A DNA stretch of 64,000 nucleotides from positions 1,302,001 to 1,366,000 of the forward strand of contig CP136067.1 of NCBI GenBank assembly GCA_032622095.1, in the 5' to 3' direction. The translations under genes and the position numbers were made by a program. This document shows positions 11,725 through 24,330 of this stretch, in pieces. The DNA is from Siphonodentalium dalli (Eukaryota > Mollusca > Scaphopoda > Gadilida > Siphonodentaliidae). Each line of letters begins with the position of its first letter. Within the stretch, counting starts at the first letter, position 1. A model generated the notes under the pieces. The model was not told the DNA's origin. It saw only the letters and a program-made list of their open reading frames with translations, and ran no database searches.

Positions 11725-14700
11725 TTCTCAGCTGTTATTTTCGGATGTTTGAAGTTTAGTAAAATATGTTTGGACTGAACATAATCGGGATAATGTTGTT
11801 ACCGGTATATACGTGTACATCAAAGCCCCATGCATATATAATTATATAGCAGACTACGCCAAGATCAACCAGTCCTTGCTGGGTTTGAATAGTTCACAAG
11901 GTTCCTTGGCAACATCAGGTACTAGTAACGTGGCTATTGGTGATTATACATGTAATATCTCAAATTCTCAACCCACGTTCTAACCTGGTATTTTAATATG
12001 ATGATACGGACATCTCACCTAGTGGTATAGCACAGGTACATGTACATGTAGTACGCAACATCCTATAATTATTGCAATATTGAAGTTGATGATAACATTT
12101 GTGGTTGCTCCATTACGTGTCACGTGCGATCATATTAGCCATTCAACTCATTTCGGTTTTGGCTAACATGCAGTTTTTTGTTGCGTTCTCGTGGAATTGA
12201 ACGCTAGTATGCTGCTCGGTTTAGGCGGTGTAGCAAACGAAGATGTCAAATCAACCACTTTATTTGGACTATCGGTGATGTCTGACTGTCCGAAGAAATC
12301 AGTAACTTTCTTCATTATAGAAATCTAACTTACGCTAACGATTCATATTTAAAAAAAATATTTTTATTGAAATCAAGTACATGTTAATGAATGACATGGC
12401 ATACAACAAAAATAAATGGTAAATTGTTCTAGGTTTCTATATGAGAGAGAGATGGAGAGAGAGTTTTAGACAGACCATAGATAAGAAGAGGGGAAGAGAA
12501 AGTTACAGAAGATGAAATGGAGTGAAGCATTTGAGTAATTGCTATAAGAAAAATGGTATTCTATGGGGATGGTGTCTATTCATATCTGATGTATGTCACA
12601 GTTTGTGAAAGCTGAGTTAAGAAGGACATATTTATGATAATTTGTATCTAGCGGTCTCAGTGCAAATGGAGGACCATCAGTGCCATATATGCATTAGCAT
12701 ATTAGTGCAATTGGACCTCTAACCATTTCTTTACTAAAACTCATTGACGAGTATTTCCCTTAGGAAATGTTCAGATAATAAGTTAAACAAACAACCATAG
12801 TAAAGAAAGAGTTTAGGATGAGGCAAATTTCCCAACGTGGTCCATGGATGGTGGCTTTTCGCCATTCCTTTCCTGCATGGGCAGACAATTGTAGTACTTT
12901 CGACGTAATATAGTTGCGGATACATTCGGCTTCCATAATTCAAACGTAAATTATACAGCATACCTCGATCGATAGCGTAAAATCAACCAGATTGCCCACA
13001 ATGTGAGGAAATTCGGTCCCATCTCTGTGAGGTACTGTGCACGCCATTTCGAAGCTTTAGCCCTCCCCACACTAAACTGGTTACCCCATTCAGTTATAAA
13101 AGTAAACATGGTAAGTTATCTACCACCTATCAAAACACAGTTTATATTTTTTTTGTCAAATTGGAGTTAATAGCCGTACTCAATGATATTATCGAGTAGA
13201 CATTCGAACCCTATTTGCCCCAGCGATACAATAAGTCGATGTGACTTAACCATGAATATATTATACCCTTTCAATTAGGACCCAATGCAATTAGCTATGT
13301 CGCGACCGGATATCAACGTGGGTTTTGTTTCCGACCTATTGACTGCAAGCTTTATTATATGCCCGATGGGTATCAATTGTCAAAAGCCAAACAAAGCTAG
13401 GTGCCAGTTTCTGTAGAAAATCGGGATTTTGTTTGTTGAAAATTAATTTTTTATAGCAATTTGCTAAATTGGCAATTGGCAGCGCGAACCCTGTCAACGG
13501 CTGTTACTTTTTAGCGCGTTCGGATTGCACTGTCAACAGAATAATATATGTTCATAGAATTCAACAGTAAGCTGGAGATATTGTAATGAATCGGCACGTC
13601 ACGACACGCAGTCACTGTGTCAGACAGGGTCAAATCCAAGAAGTTACTATAAACAATAGTAGCCTACTTGACACAAATTATAAATGACAGAATAAAGTAT
13701 GTCATTGTTTCCAGTAGTCTCAGACCTAGAACTACGCGTGAAGACTCCATATAAATTCACAATTCACTCCTTTAAATTCTTCTGAACAACCCCAGAAGAA
13801 AATCAAATTCACGAACACCCCAGTCGGTCATTGCCTCAGGGCTAACTGTGTCATTGTGTCAAGTTTACACGCTCTCAGCAAGATTTACACGTGCGCTTAT
13901 GTGATCCCTGAGTTAAGTTGACAACGTGCTAAGATAGCAGAATTGAAAACACGGGCGCAGAGGTACCTTAAAGGCGTTTCGATCTGTGACGATACATTAT
14001 ACATATCGTGAGTTATTGGAATCAATTACTATAGCGACAAGGTTAGTGATAATAAGTTACTGCTATGTTCTATATTATGAACTAATATATCAATGATCTA
14101 TTTATAGCCCAGTGGATTAACACAAAAATCGTGACTGGCCGGATTAAAGCATGACATTTGGTACATATGTTCTTTGAACATAGGGTAATCTTTTTGGCGG
14201 GGGGTGCCCGGACTACCAGATCGTGGTGAGGAATAAATCTGGTTTCCATGGCAACAGCATCTGGAAAATTGGAGGAATCGGAAAATACCTGTTTCTGTTA
14301 AACTAATTGGTACTATATTTGATATTAGTATCTAAGTTCAGAATACAAGTGGTTGGCCACTTCATAATATAAATGGGGAGAGGCATTTGTGTCAAGGTCA
14401 TCCACTAAGGTCAAGGTCATTTAGTAATTTGTTCATTTACAACTAGTAATTCAGCATTCACTTGCCCCTAAATGTCCCTATTTCGCAATTAACCCAAACC
14501 ATGTTATTGTATGTAGAATCGAAGGTTTCTTACCTTCAATTTGGTGTATGAACTGCCTTATAGATGTATTTTGTTTCCCAGTTTGAACTGTTTGAATTGT
14601 CATAATCAGGGCCTGAAATTTCAGAATTTTTCATCTGAGCTGCCAACTGCCATGGTAATAGCCTGTCATTTGTAATAAAAAAAATGGGTTTCGTAAAATG

Positions 14701-15870
14701 TTTTGTGGATTTTCAGCAACATATTTTTTCATAAAGCCCATATACTGGAGACATTGGAAACCAACGTTGACACGCTTTATATCACTCAGTTTCCTGAAAA
14801 ATGGTGTTACCATAGCAACAGTGTGTGATATATGAAAATTCTGGAAAATGATCATATATGAAGTATATTGGTGATAGCAGTGGACTTATTGGTGGATATA
14901 GTGGATATAGGGTCAAGGTCATTGTGAAAGTTCAAGGTCATTGTAAAAAAAAAAAATGCTGTCTTTATCACTTTAGGTCATATTATTTGTCTGTGTGATT
15001 AACCTACCTCAATTTGTTGCATTAGTCCATGGGCTGGTAGGACCCCTGGTGCACCCACTCCATAACTTAACTTCTTTTGTATTATTATGTACCCTAATGT
15101 GTTACCATTATGATGGGGGGATAGTATCCCATTTATGGGGATGTCATTGAGATTGAATTTAACAGGTGATGTGTTATTTTGTAGGTATTGGAATACTCTA
15201 TATCACTGACGACGTCACAAGATGTCAAAAAGGTCACGCGATGGCAATGCAAATGCAAATATAATAGTCTGGAAGCTGATAGGGTAATTGTACACCGCAC
15301 ACCACAGGTCTTAACTTCACCTCACTCATTTTCTTCCTTGTTATGTCCCTCAACTTTTAAGCAATGTTAACACGGAAAGAAAGTGGCCGTGTAGACACGA
15401 AACAAGATGGCGTCCAACATGGGCGCCGTGTTTTAAGACGAGGCACTATAAGTTAGTTTGATGTAAATTATAGAGAGTAAATCTTGACATATGTATACAA
15501 ATGTATATATTATTGTGAAGCTAAGACACAATGTTAGCGTTTTATGGCAAAATTGGAAATCCCATTCCAAGATAGCCATCAAAATGGTCGCTGGTTGTGG
15601 AAAATGTGACTATTTTTCACTAATATTTTCTAGATTAGTTTCTGCTGATTGGAACTGATGAGAATTGCAACTTTATTTAAAATTGTTTAAGTTAACAGAT
15701 CATTGGATTTCAAATTTGAATCCGTAGCCGCACACTGCAACCCACATTTATTATATATTTTTAATGTTAACTGATCATTGGAGCAATGAAATATGCCATG
15801 CTGTGAGTCACAGTCCCTTCCGTTCTCTCAAAATTTTGATTTTACAGAACGTGCTATAAAATTTCACAAA
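11725..15870. other. no supportable gene
   Basis: Only short open frames without recognisable domains. GA-rich tract near 12440-12490. GGTCAAGGTCAT direct repeats occur at about 14392-14420 and 14912-14942, a pattern of dispersed repeats rather than proof of receptor sites. Around 13470-13500 a stretch resembles the end of the hAT-like MITE annotated at 17648. A YY1-like AAGATGGCGTCC is at 15402, but no exon follows it. Confidence 0.6.
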
Positions 15871-16207
15871 AAATCACCATTGGGATCCTAGTCATATTAC
15901 AAAATGAAATGAGCAGAACTGTGCATTGTGCAATGAGGCACACCTTTACCTATGAATATTCCTACTCAATGGAACCAAAATGGTCACTTTGACTCAAAAT
16001 GACCGCCAAAATGGCAGTCATATTATGGAAAATGGTAGATATATTGCCCCAGCGCGCCTTGCAATCACTTACAAGTTGTGGTTCATGAATAAAATCGAAA
16101 TATAATCCTTCTATACTTTGAATACTAACATTGCTGATGCACCTTGGTTAATAGTTACTATTGTAACCACTGACATTACAAGACATATTGGATTTCTCTC
16201 TCACAAA
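15871..16207 (+). repeat. left inverted arm
   Basis: Matches the reverse complement of 18324-18655 over its length, from AAATCACCATTGGGATCC to TTTCTCTCTCACAAA. Confidence 0.8.
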
Positions 16208-16545
16208 CGCGATATACAAATTAACTTTTCAGGTTTGGACCATTTTTTTCAAGTAAAATTGAACTATCTTTGGTATTAAAGGTGTTTATCGTTTTGAACT
16301 GTCTTAAATGTGTCACACGGGGGTGTTTTTTAGACAAAATTAACAAGATGGTTTGCAAAATGGCAATCAGATATGTAAAAAATCCACATATATCCCATAC
16401 ATTATTCTATGCTGTTCCGAAAAGGTATCAAATTGTAACTCACTAGTACTTGGTTATTAAAATGTTACTTAATCAACTGACAACTAAACATCTCTATTGA
16501 TTAGCATATACTTGAGTTATTGTGGAAATCGATAGCCACCATAGG

Positions 16546-18300
16546 CCCACCTTTGCGACACACCCATGGCCATAGTGTTACTCTATATATAGACCAGACA
16601 AATGACCATATAACCACTCACTTTATATACAAACATTTCACCCATGACCATGCAACCACCATTGGGTATATCCGTACACCCCACCCATGACCATACAGCC
16701 CCGAGTCACCATACAGACACAACAGGTATACTCATACACCTGACCCATGACTATTTAGTCACTATATATCTGTTCACCACATGCATGATCATACATTGAT
16801 GGGCTATAATACAGTCCCTCCTTGTATATATATATTCACCTCACTATTAGCATCCATATATACATATTCGCAACAACCATGGTCCTATAACCACTCAAGA
16901 TATACATATACACCCAACCATGACCATTGAATCATTCCAGGTATACATATACACCTCAGCAATGGCCATGTAGCTAAATGCTTTATACCCATACACCTCA
17001 CCCATGACCACATTGCCAAACTTGGGTATACATGCACACCCCACACATGACCATACAGACATGAGTCACCATGCAGGTACACCGGGTATACTCCTGCAAC
17101 TGACCCATGACCATATGGTCACTTTCTGTATACCTATGATCCACACACAGAATCATAGTCACTCCTTGTATCATGTATACCTATTCACCTCACCATTGAC
17201 GATATGGTCACTCCCTGTATACCTATTCACCACACCCATTGCCATATAGCCACTCGATATATACATATACACCCAACCATGACAACAGTAACTCAATGTC
17301 TTCATATACACCCCACCAATGGCCATATGGCCACCTGATTTATAGACAAAACACCTCACACATGGCCATACAGCCACAATTGGGTACACCCGTACACCTC
17401 ACACATGACCATACAGTAATTAGTCACCATGTAGGCACACCAGGTACACTCCCAGGCCTGACCCATAACCATACATACATATTCACCACAGTCATGATCA
17501 TACAGTCACGCAATAAATACCTATTCACCTCACCATTACCCATACAGTTACCCCAGTATACATATTCTCCACGCAGATGGCCATATAACCACCCAAGATA
17601 TACATATACACCCTAACAATGATCATACGGTCAATCCAGGTATGCATAGTGTTCGCGCTATCAGTGGCCAAATTGGCCAATGGCCAATTTTTTTCGAAAT
17701 TGGCCAATACAAATTTCATTTGGCCAAACATTTTGTTTACCACAAATGGAGACGGGAAGCTAATTCAAAAGTGCTGAATAGATCGACAGACTCTACGAAG
17801 TTAGGCGACGATAGTATTTCGCACTTCGGGAATATCGTACCGTGAAAATCTGTCTCCCGTCTAATAATAATCTAGCTTCACATCATGAAAGGTTTGAAAT
17901 CAATAGATATTCAACAGTTATCATCTCATGATAATAAGCAACATTTTTTTTATCTCAGAGAAAATAGCGATGACAACTAACACAGCTCATTACTTTATTA
18001 GTTAGCGACCTATAATTATGTTCCAAAAATATTTTGTTGTTTAAAGTTGTTTTAATTATGATTTTATTCTGAGTAACAAATAAAGTTTAAAACAAATATT
18101 TTAGTCATCAATTCTGAACTGCTCAGAAAATGAGGATTTAATTTGAATAAATTGTTATACATTTGGCTAAACTTTTGGCCACAATATTTTTCGGTCTAGC
18201 GCGAACACTGTATACATATACACCTCACCAATGACCATACAGCTCTTCCAGATATACAAGTACCCCACACACGGCCATTCATACATTCCACACTTGCATA
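16546..18300. repeat. irregular CCATGACCATA minisatellite
   Basis: Repeats of the type CACCCATGACCATACAG...GTATACATATACAC at irregular spacing of roughly 40-60 bp fill the interior of the inverted-repeat structure. Copies are strongly diverged and are interrupted by a MITE at 17648-18209. Both strands show short open frames made of the repeat; they have no sign of being genes. Confidence 0.8.
17648..18209. mobile_element. hAT-like MITE, 562 bp
   Basis: Perfect 13-bp terminal inverted repeats AGTGTTCGCGCTA/TAGCGCGAACACT bound a non-coding 562-bp element inserted in the minisatellite. The flanks are GTATGCAT (17640-17647) and GTATACAT (18210-18217), an 8-bp duplication with one mismatch, the size expected for the hAT superfamily. 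The left sub-terminal part is built of repeated TTGGCCAA palindromes. No transposase is encoded, so movement would need an enzyme supplied elsewhere. Confidence 0.8.
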
Positions 18301-18323
18301 CATAATTCATAATCATATTTTAA

Positions 18324-18655
18324 CTTTGTGAGAGAAAAATCCAATAGTTCTGGTTATTATCAGTGGTTACAATAGTAACTATTAACCAAGGTGTATCAGC
18401 AATGTTTGTGTTCAATGTAGAAGGCATATAAGTTGATGTTATCTATCAACCACAACTTGTAAGTGATTGCACGGCGGGCTGGGGCAATATATCTACCCCC
18501 CCATAATTTAGCCGCCATCTTGCCGGTCATTTTGAGTCAAAATGACGTTTTTGGTTCCATTGAGTTGGAATATTATAAGTAAAGGTATGCCTCACTTACA
18601 TTGCACAGTTCTGCTCATTTCTTTTTGTAATATGACTAGAATCCCAATGGTGATT
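18324..18655 (-). repeat. right inverted arm
   Basis: Reverse complement of the left arm at 15871-16207; its outer end is ATCCCAATGGTGATT. Confidence 0.8.
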
Positions 18656-21600
18656 AGGCTCATCTAAAGTTAATTTTAATTTCGTAGCTGTAGTTTACTC
18701 GCGACTGCATGCTACTGTGGGTGAAAAATATTGCAACGCACGCGTGTAATCTGTAAATTCTATGTACATATGTCGTTTAATGTTGTATAAATGTCATTAC
18801 TTGATTGAGTAGACAATAAACTTGATTGAATTGTTAACATTTCACCCAATTTGTGATCCTTGAACAAGGCAGCTCGTACTGTGAGTCTGCATCATTCATT
18901 CGATAACATACCCGGTAGTATTCGGCGAGGTGTCAATAGATATTTTTCGCAAACATTCAGGAAGCTCCAGTCTTGAAATTGTTGAGATAAACTATAGCAC
19001 CAAAAATATATATAAATGTCAAAAATGAATTCACCATTCATAAAAACCATGAGATATATTGTGGTGATTTACTTAATGTGGCTGTTAACGAAATATATAT
19101 GGTTTAAAATCGAGGCGGGTGACACGTCATTTTCAAGTAAAATTTGACTGCAATATTAATAGTATAAGGATAATTATGCATGGTCATAAATTATACAACC
19201 AAGTGAAAATGTATTGTTATGCAGCTTTAGAAAATTACTGTTTAGTGGAAACTCAGTCACAATTTTGTCATGATATATCGGTAACTTCCGAAGTAAACAA
19301 ATCGCCATTATGCATTCAGACATGTTGCAGCAGATTATAATCCCCGCTGAGACCCGATTGTTTTTTAGAAAACAATTATAATCTCGCTTTAACTGTTTGA
19401 ATCTATTGTATGCGTATGTCACCGTTATGATGATCAAATTGTTTTAATTATTGATAAATTATCAATAATTTAAATATGTTTAGTTTCTAATTATTATTTC
19501 ATCATTGTCACCATAAATATGTTTAATTTGCATTTTATTTTTAATGAAAAAATCATAAACTTATCTTTATTATCATAAACATGTCTAAGTGTATTCTAGC
19601 TGTGTCTGGTGGATAATAGCGTGATAATAGTGTGTACAAATAAACATGCAACATGTTTCGTAGCTGTGTCTGGTAGCCGTTTATTTGTCCATATGTTTTG
19701 CATAATAAGTATTTACAGTGTATAGATATAACACACAGTCATGCACTTCGCAGAAACGTCACAACGTAAGATTTGGTTAGTCACAAAGTATGATTTATTA
19801 TATCAAATAAGAAAATCCCAATATGAAATTGCTATTAGGCATTTAATAATCATACACCAATTCAACAATATTACCAACCAATTTATAAGTCATGATAATT
19901 GCGATGCAAAATACAAAGGAATGGAATGAGTGCATCTCGATTCAGCTGGATAAACAGCACACAAAGACGTCACATATATTGAAATTATCGGCAATTGCCG
20001 GGTATACTTCATAGTTTATCTGAACAAATCCCAATCTCAGGAAAATTCGTATAAGTTAGTTTTCATAAAAACATTCGACGGCATCATGCTATATCATAGC
20101 TCTCAGTCCGGACAATCTGTACTGACAAGAACGCCACTCACCGGCCAATAAAGTCGCAACGTGAATTATGCGGATCCCAGGAAGTGTCGCGTAGGTATAT
20201 TGTGGTTTGAACAGTCACATTATGCATAATATTACCAGGTACTATTCTGCGGACCAACATTTTATCACCGAAACATGACACTGGTACGGTAATGTACATA
20301 ACATAATATGCGATCGGTATGAACGAAATATACTGAGAAGTCTTTGTTCTAAATCGTTAAGTGGCCAAATTATGAACTAATTTATCGCATAATACGGTCG
20401 TGCGCACACAACTCGTCAGGAAAAAAACAGGTCCGAAATTCGCTATGAAATTTCGTTTTCAAACTCCCGACATGATCTTTCTTCACACATCATTTTTCGG
20501 ACCCATGGCAATAGCATAATTGTTAAATATCGTTGGGCTACCTGATACATTTTTGGTAGATCTTAGATGCCTAGATTTGTTAGAGATTTCGCATTTCTCC
20601 TGCCATTTATTTCTGAGTATTCAGAATAAACGGAAGACGGCCCCAATATAAAAACAATATACTTTATTGTTTACACCTTGGAACTATAATACAAACTGGA
20701 CATGCACGTGATTCAGTTTTTTGTACGGTAACTGCTTTAGGATGTGTGCAATATTATATTTGATGGCCTTTAAATAAATACCTTTTCATATACTTCGCTT
20801 CATTGCCATTTATCATCCGCTGCATGTCTTCAATACTGAAGAGATAACATAGCTTATATATAATGTATTGACCTCCAACACAAAGAGGATTCAATTGGTT
20901 AGTTGTGTAACACAAAGCATTCATGTATGTGCGCACAGGTTACAATCTCACCGATAAAAGAAAATAATGACATTTCTTCTCGTGTTCGAGTTGAAATTTC
21001 GCAGAGGTGTTCTTTTGTTCGACACTTTTCTTATATCAACCCGGCATCTACGCTCCATTTCTGTATTCTTAATACTGAATATCTGATCTGACGAGGGGGA
21101 ATAATATAACTACTTTGAAATACGTCCAATTAGTCCATTTGTGTTTAAATTCGGCAATAGTGAACTAATGCACACCGAGAACGGGCGTGTATCTATATAT
21201 ATATATATACTTAATGTCACAAGTATTAGGCAGACCCGATATATACACAGACCGTCATTATGCAGACCCGTGTTTTAGGCAGACATTTTCTGGTCGGCCT
21301 AATTTTCGCACGCCCATAAATATGTTCCAGAGGTAATGACTGCGATAAAGCATTGTATGTTCTTTAACGATCAGCAACATCATCTCACTATGACAAAAAA
21401 GTTAAGTTTGAAGTCTTTAAATTTAGACAGCGTATATCGGTGACAATATATAATCACAGCATTAGGCAGACGTTTTTCAAACATCAAATAAAGACCGAAA
21501 ATCAATGTATATCAGTATTTTTGAAACATTGTATTTTTATTCAACCATTAAAGTGTGTTTTAACTGGACCTAAAACGAAAAAGTCACAATATTTAATAAA

Positions 21601-21953
21601 TCGATATTTTGATAGCCGTGAGTCTCATCAGAGAAAATATATATTTCTGGAGGAGACATTTTATAGTCTACTTCCGGTTTCGGACAAGAACAACAATGCA
21701 ACACGTTGAATAAGATGGCGTCAATGTCATACGGGAATGTTGTATAAGAAATTCACTAATCCAGTTCTCTTAAGTAATTTTATTAAGTGTTTACTGGCAA
21801 CTGTACTTTCGTGACTTGGTGTACAGTATATCATTTTATGATATTAAGTGTTCACACATATCTCCGTGAGTCTGAGAGTCAATTTCGCGGTGCTCGTTCC
21901 GGCTTTCGCCTCGGCCATGTCGGCCAGGCTTGGGGCATATAGTAACTTATACC
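18656..21953. other. no supportable gene
   Basis: AT-rich with scattered short open frames and no recognised domain. TTAGGCAGAC-like words recur at about 21225, 21273 and 21459. A short (TA)n tract lies at 21194-21210. Confidence 0.6.
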
Positions 21954-23286
21954 GGGTCTAACAAATGTGAGAATACAGCTACAATAGTCATATTCAGTTC
22001 TTCGTAGCTGAATCCAACTATATAATTATTCTATACTCGAACCAATTGTTTTTCAATAATAAACTAGAAGCGCTAATTTGCGCATCAAAATTAGGTCACC
22101 CTATCTTGTAACTTTCTAAGTTTCAACCAAATCAAAAATGTCACTTGTTTTGTTATGCAAGTGTTGCAATTTATCGACACAGTGATTTCGATTTTGTGTG
22201 AAAACTTACTACAATGGGAGGCGAACGTAAATATCATGGGGACTATTTTCTGTCATAACTTGAACTAAATCACTTGTATTGGCAAAGATATGCCTCGTCA
22301 AAGACAGTAGTCAGTACACTTGTATTGCTGTCCACTGGTGAAACGGAAAGGATCATTAGAATGGTGTATAAAACATCAATCATTTGAACCCACACACCAC
22401 TAGCAGGTTGTGAGCGATACCGATAACTATTCGTAACGGATTTATGCAGACAGTGTGCGGTAAGCTAAAGTGGTGAGTTGTGCTGGCTCGGTTAATATAG
22501 GGTTAGAGATCATGTCCCTCCTTTTCAACTATCTGTATCTAGATATTACAGTGCAAGAACCTTCCGGTTATAGACGCACTGGTCCAGGTACTACCACGGC
22601 CGAGTAACTTTATAACCATGTGGTGACTCTAGTAGCGTTTTTTAACGTGCACCACCAAGGTATGTACACGGGTCAGCCATTAATGTATCCGCCCGATTGG
22701 ACAGTGTGTTGCACACACGAACACATATCTGGGCAACTGCTGGTAATGTGGGGAAGTCGTCATTTTGCATTTGATCTTTATTCAGTGATTTTGAATTAGA
22801 CTTTTCAACCTGACAAACTTGGTATCTGACCGAGTTCTGATTTTTGTCAGAATACCCTGACCAGGTTGCGATCCCCGATCCACTGGCACGAGAGACCAGT
22901 ATGCTACCTCTCGGCTATTGTCTTCCCTGTCTATTTAATAATAATAGAGCACCAATCAAATTGTGTTTGAGCAACATGCATTATTATTTCCGGAATTGAT
23001 CAAGACATTGCATCTATGACGTTGAACATTTTATTAAATTAGTTCTCAAGGTATTCCACAATGCATATGAGAGTTATTAAACCGTTATGATCGTCACCAA
23101 TCGCCGTCGTCAGTTTTCGCACATAATTGACATTGGTGTGTCGACAAAACACAACACTTGGTCACAAAACGAGTGATAGTTTTGATTTCTTTGAAAGTGA
23201 TTGGAGAATTACATAACCTAGTTTAGATGCGCTCGATTAGCTGAATACATCTATTGTAGCTGTATTCTTATATTTGCCAGACCTGT
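21954..23286. mobile_element. 1.3-kb inverted-repeat element
   Basis: The left arm 21954-22210 and right arm 23110-23286 are diverged reverse complements. The right arm shares AGAATACAGCTACAATAG, then TCACT-GTTTTGT and AAGTGTTG, and finally TCGACACA and GCGAAAACT, in the same order as the left arm. The interior (22211-23109) has no recognisable ORF. It is consistent with a decayed non-autonomous DNA transposon; no target duplication was assigned. Confidence 0.6.
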
Positions 23287-23720
23287 TTACTATCAATTTT
23301 CATTACCACAGGAGTTTGACAAGATGATAGTAAATAATACTAAATATATACTATACTAGTAGGTAATACATATATGTAATATAAAGTAATATAAAGAAAT
23401 GAATGTAACTAGTCTTAGAGGATCAGCAATTTAACGTCATATTTTTTTTTTGTGGTAACCTCAAACTAGGAAACGGTAAACTCATTGAACATTATCGATC
23501 GCTGCATTCTCCGAAACATTGATGTTATGACTATTATACATCAATCTGACTGACTGTAAATTTCATTTAGCATTGGTCAGTTCTCAGTTCAGTTTACCTG
23601 GAGGTCATCTGAAATGAAAATGCCGCGAACGCTAAACAGGTCATGCCAAAGTTTTATAAATGCAGGTCTCGCAATAACTTATTCTCACCTTATTATTGCT
23701 CAATCACGTCCCAAAAATGA
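23287..23720. other. no gene seen
   Basis: AT-rich interval between the inverted-repeat element and the 164-bp tandem array. Nothing recognisable. Confidence 0.6.
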
Positions 23721-24330
23721 GTTTTCGGTAAGGCGGCTAGGATTCGTGATTATGTGGATATATAGCGACAGCTTGGCCACTACATACTCAAACTATACGA
23801 AATTTCCTTCAAAATTGGTCAATTTCTTATTTGCCATACCCCAGGATATATGTAGGTGGTCAACCGAGGGCCAACAGTTTCTGGGCTCAGTTTTCGATAA
23901 GGCGGATAGGAATGGTGATTATGTGGCGATATAGCGACAGCTTTGATCCACGAAATACTCAAACTAAATGAAATTTACTTCAAAATTGGTCAAATTCTCA
24001 TTTGCCATCCCCCAGGATATCTGTCAGTGGCAACCGAGTGTCAACTGGGCCCAGTTGTCGGTAAGGCAGGTAGGAATCGTGATTATGAGGCCATGTAGCG
24101 AGAGCCTGTGCCACTAAATACTCAACCTATACTAAATTTCCTTCAAAATTGGTCGATTTCTTATTTGTCATCCCCCAGGATATATGTCGGTGGTCAACCG
24201 ATGGTCAACTGGGCCCACTTTTCGGTAAGGCGGTTATAAATCGTGATTATGTGGCCATATGGCGACAGCTTGTGCCACTAAATAGTCAAACTGTACGAAA
24301 TTTACTTCAAAATTAGTCGATTTCTTATTA
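23721..24330. repeat. ~164-bp tandem repeat array, left part
   Basis: About four copies of a ~164-bp unit containing CTCAAACTATACGAAATTT, CTTCAAAATTGGTCGATTTC, CCCAGGATAT-TG, GGTCAACCGAGGGTCAACTG and GGCGG-TAGGAATCGTGATTA. The CCAGGAT anchors fall near 23841, 24012 and 24175 (spacing 171 and 163). The array resumes in the same orientation at 29281. Confidence 0.9.

Larger units (their letters stand above)
15871..18655. mobile_element. composite inverted-repeat element enclosing a minisatellite
   Basis: Two ~335-bp arms in inverted orientation (15871-16207 and 18324-18655) bound an irregular minisatellite. The arms share, among other blocks, AATCACCATTGGGAT-CTAG, GAGCAGAACTGTGCA, TTTTGAGTCAAAATGA (as its complement) and TTGGTTAATAGTTACTATTG, with several mismatches and indels. 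No transposase ORF is visible between them, so this looks like a non-autonomous foldback structure. I could not identify a target-site duplication. Confidence 0.7.

Noticed and set aside
13096-13116. TTATAAAAG followed by ATG directly joined to GTAAGT
   Set aside because: Looks like a TATA box plus a start codon at a 5' splice site, but no supporting second exon could be found.
14392-14942. GGTCAAGGTCA motifs as nuclear-receptor sites
   Set aside because: The same words are abundant in the dispersed repeats here; no nearby gene to regulate.
21225-21470. Repeated TTAGGCAGAC words
   Set aside because: Contain the nematode telomere word TTAGGC, but copies are few, irregular and embedded in unique sequence; not a telomere.
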